Notes: generated from the letters alone by a model not told the origin. Positions 8,966 to 20,094 are shown, counted from the stretch's first letter. The stretch: DNA of 64,000 nucleotides from Dromaius novaehollandiae (GCF_036370855.1 NC_088106.1:30766501-30830500); one strand, 5' to 3'. Program-made: numbers and translations.

Positions 8966-8995
8966 AATAAAAGGCAGGCAGCACCCGCTGCCTGC
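8966..8995 (+). promoter_or_regulatory. B2 poly(A) signal with adjacent hairpin
   Basis: AATAAA at 8966-8971, then the 9-bp stem hairpin at 8974-8995. Confidence 0.75.
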
Positions 8996-9196
8996 AACCA
9001 ACACCCTTGCCTCTGTGCTGACTTTGTTCAACCCTCGGCTCACAGACAAGAGCGACCAGCCTTGAAAAAGCCCCAAGGCGGCGCTGTCAGAGAGAGCTGC
9101 CCGAGCCTCCGCACTGGCCTCCAAACTCTGGAAATACAGATTTTATTCCGCCAAGGGCAGCTGTGCCCTGCAAAGCCTCCGGCTCCTGCCAGGAAG

Positions 9197-9505
9197 GGCT
9201 TTGTGGAGGAGTCTCCCTCAGCCTCCCCTCCACGCACGCAGCCCCGGGACACACTAGGGGCCAGAGCACGGCCAGCAGTGAGAAGCCATCTCTGCTCACC
9301 CTCTGGCCCTTCCCATGCTCTGCCTCGGTGCCCTGCTGCCCTCCGGCTCCCGCCCTGCCCGCGCTCAGCCCCGGCTGGCTGCGGGCAGGCCGAGGGGCTC
9401 CAGCCCCCGCAGCCATGCCGGGCAACCCAGCTGCCACACTGCCCCCAGAACAGCTCCAGCCACGGGCCCCACCGCTGGAAGTTCCCTCCCCACAGCAGCC
9501 TGACA
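9197..9505 (-). repeat. Inverted-repeat right arm downstream of B2
   Basis: Copy of 3103-3415 with a 4-bp deletion; partner of 6945-7264. The 150-bp segment found after B1 is absent from the preceding spacer. Bases 9506-9804 hold nothing recognised. Confidence 0.75.
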
Positions 9506-9804
9506 GCAGGCTCCAGCCCTCGGCACTGGCTTCAGCTCTTTCTCCCTGGGGCTCTTGCTGCTTGGGACTGCGCCAGGCTTCACGCTGCCTTCACTGGCAG
9601 TCGGGGGCTGATGTCTGTGCACACCTCCGACTTGCTGGGTTAAATGTGCCCCCTGTCTTGAGGAAGGGAACAAAGAGGGTGCAGGCAAGGACATGCCCGC
9701 GCCTTGTCTGCACTCCTAGGCCTCCATGGCCTGCAGCAGCCTCACCTGGGGCCTCCCCCACACCCTGCCCACGGGCCCCGGAGCCCAGTTCAGCTTACCC
9801 CGGG

Positions 9805-10162
9805 AGCATCTCTCCTCTGAGGACAGGCTGAGGGAGCTGCCACTGTTGAGGGAGAGGCTAAAGAGGACGGGGCCAGGCTCTTTGCAGTGGCCCAGGCACA
9901 GGACGAGAGGCAGCAGGCACCAACACAAACATAGGCACTTCCGTCTGACCATGAGGAAAGCCTTTCTCACTGTGAGGGCAACTGAGCTCTGGTTGCCCAC
10001 AGAGCTTGGGGAGTCTCCAGCCTTGGAGCTATTCAAATGCCACCTCGACAGCTCCCGGGGCAATGTGCTCTAGGTGACCCTGCTTGAGCACGGAGGTGGC
10101 ACTCCATGACCTCCACAGGTGCCTTCCAACCTCAACCGTTCTCTGACCCCGTGACTGTGAAA
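9805..10162 (+). mobile_element. CR1 LINE 3' fragment, sense, upstream of A2
   Basis: Copy of the CR1 fragment at 3715-4072. Confidence 0.85.
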
Positions 10163-10164
10163 AT

Positions 10165-10901
10165 AGTGCCCCAACTCCTCAATGCCGCACATGCGTTTTA
10201 TGGCCCAGGCTTTGTGGGGGTGGGTGGAGGAAAGGCAGGGAAGGCGTTCCTGTTCTCCTGGGCAGAAAACATTGTGCGGTTCACCAACACAACTCTGGCT
10301 GAATTTGGTCACCCTGACGGTTGGCAGCATCCAGCTTGAACTCCACTGAAAGAGGAGAAGAGGAGAAATAACTCGGCAAGTCTGAGCTTTGCACTAACAT
10401 CCAGCCTCCGACTGCCAGTGCAGCCAAGGCAAAGCCGGGCACAGCCCCAAGCAGCAACAGCCCCACGCGGAAAGAGCCCAAGCACACGCCGAGGGCTGAA
10501 GCCTGCTCTCCAAGGGACTGTGCAAGCCCAGGGCTGCTCCTGCAGCCTGGGCGTCTTTGGGGTGTGGCCCCGAGAGCCCTGTGACGTCACCAGAGAGTTC
10601 CTGTGACTCCCGTGACATCACCGCTTGGAGGCAGCCGCACAGTGGGGACCCCCGCACTTAGCCCCAAGCTCCGCGCTGGGTGGCACGCGAGGCGTCCAGG
10701 GCCCGGCAGGGTCACGGCTTTGCGTTTGGGGCTTTGCTCTGCGGCCAGCAGCAGCTCTGCCTGGCTGACTCGGGGGCTGTGGACCCCGCGCGGCTGCTGT
10801 CCCGCGGCCGGGGGCGCCCAGAGGGTGCCAAGAGCGTTGGGGAGCCCTGAAGGCTCACGGGGTGTTCCCTGTTGTGCACGGACTGACGTCTGCAGGTGAG
10901 C
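10165..10901 (+). promoter_or_regulatory. A2 promoter region with full CRE palindrome
   Basis: Same layout as at A1, but the first site is the full palindrome TGACGTCA (10582-10589) within GTGACGTCAC. The leader exon ends at donor CTGCAG|GTGAGC, GT at 10896. Confidence 0.55.
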
Positions 10902-11322
10902 TGTGCTGCTGCAAGGCAGGCAGGCAGCGTGGGCGGCAGTGGCGGGTGTGGGCACTGCTTGGGTCCGCCTTGATGCAGCGCTTCAGGGTGAGGCTGGGGG
11001 AGAAGAAGTCCCCCTCACCCCGTAGCCCGTAGCCCACCTGGTGCCTTTTCCCCAGCCTTCCTTGCCCTCGCTGGCTGGCAACGCCCTTCCCCCAGGACCT
11101 CCCCTGCTCCAGGGGAAGCATTGCTGGGCAAAGCCAGAGCCGGAGGGGAGTCTTTTAGGGGGGCCTTTACACTGCCTCGCAAATGGGGCTTCTGCTGCTT
11201 CCTTGCAGCCTTCAAGAAGCCTGGGCAGCTCTTTGGCTCTCCACCTCCACAGCTTTCCTGCTTTCTCCTCCCTTTGTCTCCAGGAAAGGTCCCGAGCTCC
11301 AGGTCTCTTTCCTTTGTAGAAC

Positions 11323-12447
11323 ATGACAGCAGAAGAAGACTTTCCAGGCGGCAGCGGCAGCGCCAGCTCTTCCTCTGGTGCCAGCACCAGCCGGCTGCCT
11401 CAGGCAACACCACCGGATGCCTCTGAAGACCTGCTGTGCACCATCTGCCTGGACACAGTGGACAACGCCGCCTACGTCGCCTTCTGCATGCACAGGTTCT
11501 GCTTTGGCTGTATCCGGCAGTGGTCAGCCACCAGAGCCCAGTGCCCGCTCTGCCAGCGGCCCTTCAGCTCCATCCTCCACACCGTGCGAGCTGACGACGA
11601 CTTCCAGGAGTACCACGTGCAGCGCTCCGACAGCAGCTCATCCCATGGCTGGCGAGGAGGGAGATCGGGTTCCCGCTCTGCGGCAAGGAGGCGGCACCGC
11701 TCGTCAGCGCCCCGGCACAGCAGCTCCTCCTCCAGCAGCTCCTCCTCCAGCAGCGATGGTGGCCACGCTGGGTCCCCCGAGAGGGCCCGTAGCAGGTCTC
11801 CAAGGCATGATCACCATGGCCACAACTGGCTTCAGCATGTAGCGAGGGGCTACGACTTCCCCAGGAGGAGCAGGCTGCGACAGAGCGGGGCTCAGGCTGC
11901 TGCTCCTGCCAGCCCTTGGGAAAGATCCCGAGCCGGGGGCCAATTGCGGCGCAGGTCACGCAGCACTGGTGGCAGCAGGAGATGGGAAGCAGCTGCTGCA
12001 GGCTGGCACCAGCATGCCTCCCCGTCGTGGGGCCACCAGGTCCCCGGGCAGGAGGACGCTCCCGGGCCCTCCTACGCCAGCTCTGCTCAGGCTCCTGTGC
12101 CAACAGCTTCTCACAGGCAAACCTCCGAGAGCTCTGCCCAGGAGCCAGCCAGCTCTGCCCCCGCAGCGCACACCCTGCCCCCGGCACGGGGCCAAGCACG
12201 GCAGGAGCAGCAAAGGGGCCGCAGCAGCAGAAGGCAGCGCAGAAGACGCGTGGAGCCTTCGCCTGCCCGGGAGAGCCACCGCAGCAGGTCCCCCAGGCGA
12301 GGCGATGAGCAGGTGCCCTCGGGGAGCACCGAGCGCCGTCAACGGGGACAAGTGCACGAGAGATGGGATTACTCCAGGGAAAGGCACGGAGCAAGGCGCT
12401 CATCCCGGTGGAGGTCCCGCAGCCGGCCCAGGCGCAGGGGCTGGTAG
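11323..12447 (+). CDS. TOPORS-like: Long Topors-like RING E3 ligase A2 (374 aa)
   Basis: A 374-residue long-class protein with all eight RING ligands (C39 to C77) and the Topors-type VRADDDFQEY extension. Unlike A1, it retains the first of the two 34-residue repeats (reads RSDSSSSHGWRGG), so A1 and A2 are different contractions of the 408-residue form. It carries QSGAQ, shared with A7, where others read QSRAQ. The start is three bases after acceptor AG at 11318-11319, in the same context as A1. Downstream it is followed by block X rather than directly by a B gene. Confidence 0.8.
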   Translation: MTAEEDFPGGSGSASSSSGASTSRLPQATPPDASEDLLCTICLDTVDNAAYVAFCMHRFCFGCIRQWSATRAQCPLCQRPFSSILHTVRADDDFQEYHVQRSDSSSSHGWRGGRSGSRSAARRRHRSSAPRHSSSSSSSSSSSSDGGHAGSPERARSRSPRHDHHGHNWLQHVARGYDFPRRSRLRQSGAQAAAPASPWERSRAGGQLRRRSRSTGGSRRWEAAAAGWHQHASPSWGHQVPGQEDAPGPSYASSAQAPVPTASHRQTSESSAQEPASSAPAAHTLPPARGQARQEQQRGRSSRRQRRRRVEPSPARESHRSRSPRRGDEQVPSGSTERRQRGQVHERWDYSRERHGARRSSRWRSRSRPRRRGW

Positions 12448-12539
12448 CACACCGTGCAAAAGGAGCAACCCCAAAGCTTGCCCCTTGCCAGCACACTTCA
12501 GGGCACTGCAGTGAGCCCTGGGAAAGAAAAGGATCCTTC

Positions 12540-12880
12540 ATGCCCCTACCAGTAAACAGGGTTTTCCTTGAGCTTCAGAGGAATTGCTTGTGTTCCATCA
12601 TGCGCCCCTTGCCTCTTGTGCTGTCCCTGGGCACCGCTGGGAAGAGTCTGGCCCCGTCTTCCTAACCCCCCAGCCCCCAGCAGGGATTTCTGCACCTGGA
12701 GAAGATCCCCCTGAGCCTCCTCTTCTCCAGCCTGGACTCTCCCAGCTCCCTCAGCCTCTTCTCGGGCAACCGAGGCTCCAGGCCCTTCATCAGCTGCGTG
12801 GCCCTTGGCTGGACTCGCTCCCGTTCGACCATGTCCCCCTTGTCCTGGGAGCCTAGAACTGCTCCTAGGACTCCTGTCAT
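12540..12880 (-). mobile_element. CR1 LINE 3' fragment, antisense, downstream of A2
   Basis: Copy of 205-545 after the A2 stop. Bases 12881-13034 hold nothing recognised. Confidence 0.7.
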
Positions 12881-13034
12881 GGTCTCCCCAGTACTGTCGG
12901 GGCAGGTGCTGCCAGGGGGACTCCAGCACATCAGCCCCCTCCCAAGCTGGCCCTGGGTGCCTCCCCCTACCCCGGGCCCCGGGGTTTCTTGAGCAGGGAG
13001 AGGGCAGTGGGGCCTGGTGCTGAGAGCGTGGGGG

Positions 13035-13354
13035 GACAACCGTGGGGAACTGAGCTGCTGTGGGGTGGGGCGGGGAGGCCGTGGGGCCCGTGGCTGGAGC
13101 CATTCCGGGGGCAGTGCGGCAGCTGGGTTGTCCAGCATGGCTGCGGGGGCTGGAGCCCCTCGGCCTGCCCGCAGCCAGCCGGGGCTGAGCGCGGGCAGGG
13201 CAGGAGCCGGAGGGCAGCAGGGCACCGAGGCAGAGCATGGGAAGGGCCAGAGGGTGAGCAGAGATGGCTTCTCACTGCTGGCCGTGCTCTGGCCCCAGGT
13301 GTGTCCCGGGGCTGCGTGCGTGGAGGGGAGGCTGAGGGAGACTCCTCCACAAAG
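13035..13354 (+). repeat. Inverted-repeat arm preceding block X
   Basis: Copy of 700-1019, here without a B gene close downstream. At about 13565 the shared A-to-B spacer gives way to block X; sequence 13565-13787 is not recognised. Confidence 0.7.
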
Positions 13355-13787
13355 CCTCTTACAGCCTCTCCTGGGCAAAGAGCCACTGGCAGCGTTTGGG
13401 GAAAGCCCCCGGCCCTCTGCGGGCTCTGCACCCTCGCTGGGGCCACCCAGGCAGCCGCGCTGCCCCAAGGGTGCAGGGGCATTTGAGGCAGGAGCTCCCG
13501 TGTCCCTGCAGGGCACACTGGGGACGAAGCCTCGGGAAGGGTCGCTCCCCACCTCTTTCTTGTGGCAGAGCTCCGATCCCGTCGTGGAGCGGCTGCAAAG
13601 GGAGCTGGGGAGATGGCGGCTCATCTCAGCCCTCTCCAGTGCTGGCCGGGGCGGTTTCCTGGGGCTAAAATCCCAACTGCAGCAGGGACACTCGCGGCAA
13701 TGGAGAGACCCTGGAAGATGCTTGACCTGGGAAGTGAAGAGGTACTTGAAGGAGCAAATTATCACCACACCTTCTGCATGTTGGGCT

Positions 13788-13841
13788 GTATGCATATATA
13801 TACACATAGACACATGCATGGGTAGATATGTAGATGTTTAC

Positions 13842-13875
<34 letters not shown>

Positions 13876-13928
13876 GCGTGTATATACATACATACATACA
13901 CACACGTATATATATATATATGTACACG
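13788..13928 (+). repeat. TG/TA/CATA microsatellite of block X
   Basis: Alternating purine-pyrimidine tract: TA repeats, a run of about ten TG units, a CATA run, then TA repeats again. It occurs once in each of the three X blocks. Confidence 0.9.
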
Positions 13929-14394
13929 CACCCTCCTGCCCCCTGGGAACAGGGTGCGGCCTCAGCCCGATGCTGCATGTCGCCCGTCCATCCCCGGTGC
14001 TGGGAGCGCTTCACCTGCGGCAGGTCGGAGCCGCGGTCGGCAGCACGGCAGCAGTGAGGGCTGTGCCGCAAAGGGCTGGAGAACCCGTGTTTCAGCGAGG
14101 CCAGGCCGTGCCGCGCCATACCGCACCACGCAGTGCAGTGCCGGGGGCAGACTTTTGGCGGCTGTTATGCCAAGTGGTGGTTCAGCTGTCCCGATGAACT
14201 GGGGCCGGTTCAGTTTGGGCCCTGTGCAAAACTGCCACGTGCCCCGGAGACCGGGGAACTCAGGACACACCACCTCCAGGCCCCTGCCCTGTCAAGAGGT
14301 ATTATTCACCTCGACTCCCAGATCCCCAGCCCCAGGCAACAGCCAGCCCTTGCTGCAGCACAACGCTACACACCACTCAGGCTCTCCTTGAGGA
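13929..14394 (+). other. Block X spacer with unclassified repeat pieces
   Basis: No gene seen. At 14155 starts a 'ttggcggctgtta' motif that recurs as a hairpin at 16185. Sequence 14188-14300 is related to the 150-bp segment at 2886-3035. Confidence 0.4.
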
Positions 14395-14620
14395 CTGCGA
14401 AGGCCGTGGAGCAAATCATCGTGGCCACCAGCTGCAAACATATGAAGGAGCACAAGCCGTTTGGGAGTAGTCAGCATGGGGTTAGCATGGGGAAATCCGG
14501 CCTGACCACCCTGATAGCCTTCTGTCGTGGGATGCCTGGCTGGGTGGAGGAAGGGAGAGCAGTGGGTGTTGTTGGGTGTTGTTTCCCTTGAATTCAGCCT
14601 GGCTTTTGGTGCCTCCATGG
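14395..14620 (+). mobile_element. CR1 LINE reverse-transcriptase fragment, sense
   Basis: The + strand translation reads AVEQIIVATSCKHM, then SSQHGVSMGKSGLTTLIAF and GWVEEGRAVGVV. This is the CR1 reverse-transcriptase stretch usually written SQHGFxKGKSCLTNL. It is truncated at both ends and frameshifted after 14580. Confidence 0.8.
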
Positions 14621-14639
14621 CCAGCAGTCTGCTGTTTAC

Positions 14640-15484
14640 CTCAATGGGACCACCTCGATGTTGGGTGGCGCTGCCGGTCGCTCCGGATGCCCAGGGGCCT
14701 GGGGGGAGGCCCTCGAGCGCCGCCCCTCCGTCGCGGGCCCAGCCGGGCACGGAGAGCAGCGAGTGCTCGTGTCTGTGAGGCGGCTGCCCCTGCGGGACGA
14801 GAGCTGGGGGGTCACGGCGGGGCCCAGCTCCCCCCACCGTGCTGCCTGCGCCCGGGGCCACCGCCTCTCCCTCGCGCCACGGCCTGGTCTCCTCATGGCC
14901 CCCGGTGAGCCCCGTGTGCCCCCCAAGGCCTGCTCGTCCCCCCGGAGCCTTCCATGGCCTGCTTGTCCCCCCAACCGCCCCCCAAGGCCCGCTGCCCCCC
15001 ACAAGGCCTCCTCGCCCCCCCCCTCGCCTTCCCCAACGGCCCAGCCCCACCCGCCGCGTCCCGGACCGGCCCCCGGCGCGGCGCGGCGCGGCGCCACCCG
15101 GCGCCACCCAGCAGTTGAGGCGGCGGACGCCATCGAGGGCGGCGGCCTCGGCGCGGCCCAGCACGGCCGCCCGCGTCAGCCTCAGGGCGCCGCCGCCGAA
15201 CCGCCGCCGTCGCCGTCGCCAGGGCCGCGGCCGCCGTCGCCAGGGCCGCCGTCGCCAGGGCCGCCGTCGCCGCTGCCGTCGCCAGGGCCGCGGCGGCCGC
15301 GCTCCGCCCCCGGGCCGGGCCGGGCCGGGCCGGGGCGGCCCCGAGCCGCCTGCAGCGGCGCCGCGCCGGGCGCCCTCGGCCTTCCCGTCCCGCTCTCCGG
15401 CCTCAGCGCCTCCCCGGGGCCGTGCGGGAGTCTCGGGGGCTCCGGGTCGCTTGTGCTGAACTCGGGAGATCGTCGTGTGCCAAG
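14640..15484 (+). promoter_or_regulatory. CpG island with GCCGCCGTCGCCAGG-type tandem repeat
   Basis: Very GC- and CpG-rich, with imperfect tandem repeats of a 15- to 18-bp unit at about 15200-15300 and a GGGCC run near 15315. It ends in an excellent splice donor, CCAAG|GTGAGA (GT at 15485). The open frames here are probably a by-product of composition. It may be a first exon and promoter feeding C1; that is inference. Confidence 0.55.
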
Positions 15485-15489
15485 GTGAG

Positions 15490-16918
15490 AGTTGGTTAGA
15501 GCCAAGAGGTTAGAGCAAAGCTGAGAATAGAGAGATACGTATCAGAGCTCCGCGGTTCAATCACGGGTGCCCGGGACGAGGACGGCTCTCGCCCTTCCCT
15601 TGAGGGCCACCCCTTGGGTAGAGCCTGCCCAGTTTCCCCAACAGCGGGCGCCCGGCACAGCGACGGCTCCCGCCCCTTACGGGCCCCCTTTCGGTCTGAT
15701 TCCCCGGCTTCTCCTCACCACGCTGGTGACATCCGGGGCGTCCCCGCTGCCAGGTGGGTCCTGGGGTCCACAGGGCCGCTGACCGTGGGCCCGAGCCCCC
15801 ACCGAGCCCCCACCAAGCACGTGTGCCTTGGTCCCTGTTACACCCGGGCCGAGCAACGCCAGCCCACGGCCGTAGCAAGGCCGCGGGCTCCAGTCGGGAC
15901 CAGCGTGCGCATCAGCAGGTGACTGGTGCTCAGCCCACACGCTGCGCAGCGGGAAGCAACACGCCCATTAGCAGGTGGCTGTGCGGGCAATGGCTCCACA
16001 GCGCCGAGATGTCCGTGCTGTGGGTCTGCGGTGTCGCTTCTCCCTGGTCTGCACTTGTCAATCACGGGTTCGTTACAGGGTGTGCCAGCAGGCTGCTGCA
16101 ACCCCACAGCGTGGCGGCCCAGCCTTGGTGCACCCGGGCTTCCTTAACTCTTGGGAAGCACCCCAGAGCAAGCCCCTCTACAGCCTTGGCGGCTGTTACG
16201 CCAAGTGGTGGTCCACAACTGCTCTCGGGTCCTTCGGCTCCTGTGGCAGGGGCAGCTGGGAAGGAGCTTTCAGCGCTTGTGTCTGTCAGGGCAGAAATGT
16301 CTGAGCCTGCGGATGGCTGTGCCCGTCGCTGGGGCTCCCCGACCACCCGCGGCTCCCCAGGGCTTGGTCTCAGGGGCACCGCTGTGCTTGCTGCACAAGG
16401 CTGGCTCTGTTTGTTAGCGATCTCGGTGTGGTGCTCAGCATGCAGCTGGGTCCCCTGCTGCTGCCTTCTGGGTGCTGCCAGGCAGGTCGTTCTGGGGAGC
16501 CGCTGGCATCCTTGGCCCCTCCACGGCAGACAGCCAGGTCCCCGCTAGCGTCTGTCAGGTGGCAGTTGGCAGGGCTGCAGCCTGACCGGGGAGCTGAGGC
16601 GCCGGCGAGAGCCGTCTTGGTCGTGCCCCAGGTCTGCTCTCATTCACCCACAAACCGCTCTTCTTCTTCAGCACAGGCACCGCTGTGTGCTTGCGAGGGA
16701 GCGTGAGGCGCCCCCGGCGAGGAGCCCAGCCCGCCGATGCGGGCAGCACGGGAGGATGCAGGCGACGGGAGGAGCTGTCGCGCAGGATGTTCCCCGTTGT
16801 GCACGGACTGACGTGTGCAGGTGAGCTGTGCTGCTGCAAGGCAGGCAGGCAGTGTGGACAGCAGTGGCGGGTGTGGGCACTGCTTGGGTCTGCCTCGATG
16901 CAACGCTTCAGGGTGAGT
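15490..16918 (+). other. C1 leader region
   Basis: A gene-poor stretch of about 1.4 kb. It contains a perfect 7-bp hairpin with a 7-base loop (16185-16205, CTTGGCG / CGCCAAG) and, at its 3' end, a leader exon related to that of the A genes. Two donors are present: GTGCAG|GTGAGC (GT at 16821) and AGG|GTGAGT (GT at 16913). No protein-coding gene is recognised in 15490-16750. Confidence 0.45.
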
Positions 16919-17108
16919 GAGGATGGGGGAGAAGAAGAAGACACGAGGGGGACCCCTTTCCCCACGCAGACCAGAGGCCAGGCCTCAGCTGTCGTCCCTG
17001 CCTGGTTCCTCATCACGCCCTAGCCCACCCATTCCCTCTGTCTGCTTTCTCCTCCTTTCGTTGCCAGGACAGCTCACACAAGCTCTCTGTCTCTTTCCTT
17101 TCTAGCAC

Positions 17109-17363
17109 ATGATGTCTTCAGAAGAGGACTTTCCAGAGGATGCCAGCTTTTCCTCCGGCATCAGCACCAGCCGGCTGCAGCAGGAAATGCCGCCAGATGC
17201 CTCCAAAGACCTGCGGTGCTCCATCTGCCTCAACACACTTGACGACACCGCCTACATCACCGTCTGCATGCACCGGTTCTGCTTCAGCTGTATCTGGCAG
17301 ATATGCAGGCGACGGGAGGAGCTGTCGGGTGAGTGCCCCCCAGCAGCGAGGGAGCAAAGCTAA
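17109..17363 (+). pseudogene. Truncated Topors-like gene C1 (half RING)
   Basis: An 84-codon open frame. It starts like the B class but with an A-like insertion (FPED) and has C37, C40, C53, H55, C58 and C61 of a RING, keeping the Cys that B genes lost. After residue 64 (CFSCIWQ) the sequence switches to a 25-bp copy (17303-17327) of the leader exon at 16756-16780, and the CPLC pair is missing. A good donor, GG|GTGAGT, lies at 17329 before the TAA. A weak acceptor at 17601-17602 could add an exon, but nothing downstream restores the RING. It lies three bases after acceptor AG at 17104-17105. It is probably a pseudogene or a small non-ligase product. Bases 17364-17712 hold nothing else recognised. 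Confidence 0.55.
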
Positions 17364-17712
17364 AGCCCGAGGTGGCACGGGGGGGCCTGAGCAGCCTGCT
17401 CCCAGGGCCTCGGCTGTGCCTGCGGTGTGCGCAGCAGGGGGTCCCCCAGCGGTGCCTTCCTCCTTCTGGAGGCATGGTGGCCCTGGGAGCATCTGCAAAG
17501 CCCCAGGTCCAAGGTGGTTGGAGGGGGGCTGTTTCTGGGGCTGTGCAATGGGTGCAGGTGCTGCGCTGCAGAGGCAGCAGCTGGCGCATGCTCCACCCAC
17601 AGGAAAGGCCCGTGCGCTCAAAGAAGCAGGAGCGCAGTTACAGCTGAGCTCCGGGGTGGGCCAGCCTCAGGGACATCCCCTCTGCTGTCCCTCTGCCCGG
17701 AGATGCTTTGGC

Positions 17713-18910
17713 AAACCACAGGATCACCGAATCACCAAAGAATGGTTGGGGTTGGAAGGGACCTCCGGAGAGCCTCTAGTCCAGCCTCCCTGCTCAAGCA
17801 GGGTCCCCTAGAGCAGCTTAGCCAGCACCCTGTCCAGGTGCCTTTGCAATAGCTCCAAGGATGGAGCCTCCACAACGTCTCTGGGCAACCTCTTGCAGTG
17901 CTCTGGCACCCTCACACGAGGAAAGTTGTTCCTTCTGTTCAGACGCAACTTCCTGTGTTTCGCTTGGTGCCCGCTGCCTCTCGTCCTGTCCCTGGGCACC
18001 ACTGAAGAGAGCCTGCCACCATCCTCTTTACACCCTCCCCTCAGTTATTTATCGGCATCGATTAGATTCCCCCATCAGTCTTCGCTCCTCCAGGCTCCAC
18101 AGGCCCAGCTCTCCCAGCCTTTCCTCACAGCAGAGATGCTCCAGTCCCTTCCTCCTCTTCGGAGCCCTTTGCTCCACTAGCTCCACATCTGTCTTGTACT
18201 GCGGAGCTCCAAACTGGACACAGTACGCCAGGGCTGGCCTCAGCAGGGTGGCTGAGGAGAGCACATCACCTGCCTGGACCTGCTGGCAAGGCTCTGCTCT
18301 TCCTAATGCAGCCCAGGATGCCATTGACTGCCCTTGCCGCAAGGGCCCATTGCTGGCTCATGGTCCACTTGTTGCCCCCCAGGACTCCCAGGTCCTGCTC
18401 GGCAGAGCTGCTTCCCAGCAGGTCGGGCCCAGCATGTCCTGCTGCCTGCGCTTAGTCCTCCCCAGGAGCAGGACTCTTCTGCGCTTCCCTTGAGTGAACT
18501 TCAGCAGGGTCCTCTCTGCCCATTTCTCCACACGGGCGAGGTCCCTCTCAATGGCAGCACAGGCCTCTGCTGCATCAGCCACTCCTCCCAGCTTTGCCCA
18601 ACCAGCAAACTTGCTGAGGGTACACTCTGTCCCTTCGTCCAGGGCACTGATGAACAAGTTGAACAGCATGGCACCCAGCAGTGACCCCTGGGGTACACCG
18701 TGCGCTACAGGCCTCCAGCTAGACTTTGCGCCATGGATCCCAACCCTCTGAGCTCTGCCACTCAGCCAGTTTTCAAGCCACCTCACTGTCTTGCCTGTGA
18801 GCATGGTACAGCAGAAGTGTCAAAAGCCTTCCGGAAGTTGTCAGGAGCAACAGACACCGCTCTTGCCTCGTCGACCAGCACAGTCATTTCACCCCAGAAG
18901 GCCCTCAGGT
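17713..18910 (-). mobile_element. CR1 LINE, 1.2 kb, antisense
   Basis: A larger CR1 copy on the - strand, from its 3' end (near 17713, remnants of the terminal repeat and ggttggaagggacctcc) into the reverse transcriptase. An open frame at 18358-18804 (-) contains HGVPQGSLLGAMLFNLFISALDEGTECTLSKFAGWAKLGG. The catalytic FADD is FAGW, so the enzyme is dead. Bases 18911-19474 hold nothing recognised. Confidence 0.9.
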
Positions 18911-19474
18911 GGGAGGGGGCCAGGGCGCTTGGGGCAGGGCACCACAAAGGCCTTGGGCCAAGCATGCTTGCAAGGAGGGAGAAAAGGCAGCGTGGACAGG
19001 AAAGCCTTGGCAGGACCTGCCGAGTCCTCTGCCTTTTGCCCAGGCCTCTTCCCACGCCCAGGAGGCCAAGGTTGGTGTCAGCCGCAGAGGGGCACAGGAG
19101 CACATGGCTCCCCAGATGGGTCGGACCTGCCAGGAGGAAAACACACAGGCGCTGCCGGAGGTCTCTGTAGCGCAGCCACCGCTGGAGCAGCCCAGGGAGC
19201 CGGGAGCTTCTGGAGATGAGGCCAGGTGCCACCGGGCAGCTCTGAGCCCCCCAGCAGCCCCTGTTTCATCGTGCCCTGCCCCGTCGTTCCCAGGACATGG
19301 GCCAGGCACCTCCATCAGCAGGCTGTGCCAGGCAACGCTGCTGGAGGCCACTTGAGATCTGTCCTGCCCTCCCCATCTGCACACTTCTGACGTCCCCTAG
19401 GGAGGCTTTGGCTTTTCCCCTCTTGTGTCCAATACACCCGCAGGCACTTGCCGAGTTGTGCTTCTGCACAACAA

Positions 19475-20094
19475 GCAACACACCCCAACTGCTGAATGCA
19501 GAACAGGCTTTTTTATGGTGCTGGGCTGGGGGGTGGAGGAAAGAGAGGGAAGGTTGTGCTGGACTCTTGGGCAGAAAAAGCTGTCCACTTCACCACCACG
19601 ACTCTGGCTGGATTTGGTCACCCTGACAGTTGGCAGCGTTTGACTTGACCTCTGCCGAAAGAGGAGAGGACGAGAAATAACTGCACAACTCGGAGACCTG
19701 CACTAACATCCAGCCTCCGACTGCCAGTGCAGCCAAGGCAAAGCCGGGCACAGCCCCAAGCAGCAACAGCCCCACGCGGAAAGCAGAGAGTTCCTGTGAC
19801 TCCCGTGACATCACCGCTTGGAGGCAGCCGCACAGTGGGGACCCCCTCACTTAGCCCCAAGCTCCGTGCTGGGTGGCACGCGAGGCGTCCAGGGCCCGGC
19901 AGGGTCACGGCTTTGCGTTTGGGGCTTTGCTCTGCGGCCAGCAGCAGCTCTGCCTGGCTGACTCGGGGGCTGTGGACCCCGCGCGGCTGCTGTCCAGCGG
20001 CCGGGGGCGCCCAGAGGGTGCCAAGAGTGTTGGGGAGCCCTGAAGGCTCACGGGGTGTTCCCTGTTGTGCACGGACTGACGTCTGCAGGTGAGC
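19475..20094 (+). promoter_or_regulatory. A-like promoter and leader exon of B3
   Basis: A diverged copy of the A-class promoter region. The upstream block is clearly related to 4075-4385. The first CRE site is deleted, and the second, TGACATCA (19806-19813), remains. The leader ends at CTGCAG|GTGAGC, GT at 20089. Only B3 and B7 have this promoter; the other B genes lack it. Confidence 0.5.

Noticed and set aside
14658..15488. 276-codon frame in the CpG island
   Set aside because: Composed of Pro/Arg/Ala repeats from the GC-rich tandem repeat; other frames are open as well, and nothing resembles a known protein.
15485..15570. tRNA-like pieces (gttggttagagc and ggttcaatc)
   Set aside because: They resemble A and B boxes, but spacing is wrong and I could not form an acceptor stem or anticodon arm.
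18358..18804. CR1 reverse-transcriptase open frame as an active gene
   Set aside because: The catalytic FADD reads FAGW and the element is truncated; identical decay in all three copies shows it was dead before duplication.
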